This document shows positions 22,101 through 22,378 of a stretch of DNA of 22,378 bases, one piece after another. The position numbers and the translations under genes were made by a program. Source of the stretch: Pedobacter sp. UBA4863 (GTDB taxonomy: Bacteria; Bacteroidota; Bacteroidia; Sphingobacteriales; Sphingobacteriaceae); NCBI RefSeq assembly GCF_002399615.1, contig NZ_DHDZ01000026.1, positions 1-22,378 on the forward strand, read 5' to 3'. Positions within the stretch are counted from its first letter, which is position 1. Each line of letters starts with the position of its first letter. The notes beneath the pieces were generated by a model, which was given only the letters and a program-made list of their open reading frames with translations, was not told the DNA's origin and made no database searches.

Positions 22101-22378
22101 ACATTCTCCGAAAAGTTAACCTGGATACTAATCACATCACCGGCTTTGTAAGTACCGTTAGCTGTTGAAGAAGTTACAGACGAAACCGTTGGCACAACAC
22201 CATCAATCACAAGCGCCTTATTCGCTCTTAATGAACCCGCTGCTCCTGGTGCTGCCAAAGTTAAAGTTGCATTATTGCCAGCCGCATCTTTTATCGTTCC
22301 ACTATTTAAGGCTAATGCCGAAGTAGAAGTGTAATCAAGGTCACTGCTCGTATCACCAGCCTGTACCGTATAGCTAAA
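19127..22378 (-). CDS. T9SS surface protein with autotransporter-type repeats, 5' end outside window, at least 1083 aa
   Basis: This is a partial gene: the frame is open to the right edge (the first full codon begins at 22378), so the N-terminus, signal peptide and probably more Ig repeats lie beyond it. In visible residue numbers, 1-57 is the end of one Ig-like repeat and about 60-181 a complete one, both like those of the 1923-aa protein. Residues about 182-340 form an unassigned beta-rich region. Residues about 430-800 carry repeats of the autotransporter-associated beta-strand type (LTKTGAGILTLSGTNTYSG, GGTLAPGNSPGKLTINGNL). The shared linker starts LPVTLVAF (about 911) and a type A sorting domain ends the protein (YPNP, final LKVIKQ). 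No autotransporter barrel is present; export is by T9SS. An adhesive role is inferred. Confidence 0.9.
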   Translation of the reverse strand, partial: FSYTVQAGDTSSDLDYTSTSALALNSGTIKDAAGNNATLTLAAPGAAGSLRANKALVIDGVVPTVSSVTSSTANGTYKAGDVISIQVNFSENVTVTGTPQLTLETGTTDRVVNYASGSGTSTLTFTYIVQAGDTSSDLDYTSTSALALNSGTIKDGAGNNATLTLPSPGAANSLGANKNIVISTAPKFTNLNNDYITWAGVANTVVLDAVGNATISDAELDALNGGNGNYAGASITVQRSNTALDSDIFGFNTSGALFAVSGANLQRNGLTFATFTNTGGVLTITFTSSGTMATKALVNNVLQRITYRNDTPAGNATIGFTFSDGVLNTTANVTVTSDTIYITNTSDTPTIDVSDGVSFSEAVAIAAADATGSQILVFSSAFASATVSLSGSLSINESLTINADAASGLIINGSSTISLGGGTTLTWTNTTGTTALNATLGGAGSLVKAGTGTLSLGSVSNEANMSGGITVNAGTLQITKDDQLSSGTLTLNGGTLAAGTMAIDNAIVLGAGGGTFYTTGTLEVRGIVSGTGALTKLSTGALFLYDANNFSGGLNINGGMVAAFNSTSALGSGLISLASGTQLGFASITGGTLSNNIQLGGDATIINGNFANTSITLSGVISETGGSRNLTLNAGIGANSSITLSGTNTYTGTTTIGNGIISINNSSNIGSGAIIINGAGNVFRITGANVALNHNITLSSNPIVSNDNRITLSGNVSGSGSLTKTGAGILTLSGTNTYSGSTTVFAGTLNVNGSLANTSGLTVASGATLAGTGSVFAAASSNTVTVNNGGTLAPGNSPGKLTINGNLTMASGSTLAVEINGTAAGTGYDQVEVSGDVNVTGATLVATHSYTPGNTDAYTIINKTGSGAITGTFSGLAEGATLTAAGNGKLLMVSYIGGTGNDMVLSYQNPLPVTLVAFTAKADGNYAKLQWQTASEQNNRGFEIYRSGDDQQFVQVGNVAAKGVGAYSFTDKQPLNGNNYYKLVQVDRDGKTEELGVRIVAFNFTPYSLNLYPNPTTAKVTVAFEAGKYQRLVLSSVDGKILQQLPLNKQEANKQISFSNYPPGIYFVKLLGVKTAVLKVIKQ
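21835..22378 (-). repeat. Tandem Ig-like coding repeats at window edge
   Basis: Two neighbouring units of about 372 bp. The stretch around 21890-22010 nearly repeats at 22262-22378, with long exact blocks including the GAAGTAGAAGT region and the region encoding LNSGTIKDGAGN. Such similarity between adjacent units points to recent duplication and to possible variation in repeat number; the array continues past the window. Confidence 0.75.

Noticed and set aside
1..22378. tRNA or rRNA genes
   Set aside because: I saw no rRNA-like sequence and no tRNA cloverleaf in the intergenic regions.

Overview
The window looks like a chromosomal segment of a Bacteroidota bacterium, most likely Sphingobacteriales and Pedobacter-like. 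Three lines of evidence point there. Surface proteins end in type IX secretion (T9SS) type A sorting domains. Promoters fit the Bacteroidota pattern TTG-N18/19-TAnnTTTG. Intergenic DNA is AT-rich and genes mostly lack Shine-Dalgarno sequences. The family-level placement is inference.

Layout. (1) Positions 1-778 are non-coding and repeat-rich: a MITE-like element, a structured stretch and two helically phased tandem arrays. They lead to an unrecognised gene at 779-1528 (+). (2) Positions 1630-10098 hold two minus-strand T9SS surface proteins of 728 and 1923 aa. They are built from Ig-like repeats and parallel beta-helix modules, and a second MITE-like copy lies between them. (3) Positions 10384-13134 encode a minus-strand two-component pair: a TPR-type sensor histidine kinase and a NarL/LuxR response regulator that has its own promoter. 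(4) A third MITE-like copy with a perfect 8-bp target duplication sits in the divergent intergenic region at 13135-13448. (5) Positions 13449-18838 form a plus-strand sulfur cluster: Crp/Fnr regulator, TauE/SafE permease, CstB-like persulfide dioxygenase-rhodanese, TPMT-like methyltransferase, YgaP-type membrane protein, thioredoxin and a YeeE/YedE transporter split in two genes. (6) From 19127 to the window end runs the C-terminal part of a third T9SS surface protein, with autotransporter-type beta-strand repeats.

How the genes may work together. The sulfur genes resemble the staphylococcal cst system in content (tauE plus cstB), but a Crp/Fnr-type regulator stands where CsoR-family CstR would be. 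The likely job is sensing and removing reactive sulfane sulfur: persulfide oxidation, thiol reduction, S-methylation, and transport of sulfite and thiosulfate. A nearly identical 24-bp motif lies at the same distance (19 bp) upstream of the -7-like boxes of tauE and of the cstB-like gene, and is the best candidate operator. The adhesin genes share a closely similar C-terminal linker at DNA level. The two-component pair between the adhesins and the sulfur genes could control either group, but nothing in the sequence decides this.

The most novel signals are the three-copy MITE-like element with ACCCGT/ACGGGT ends, the shared operator-like motif, and the phased 10-bp array in front of the orphan gene.
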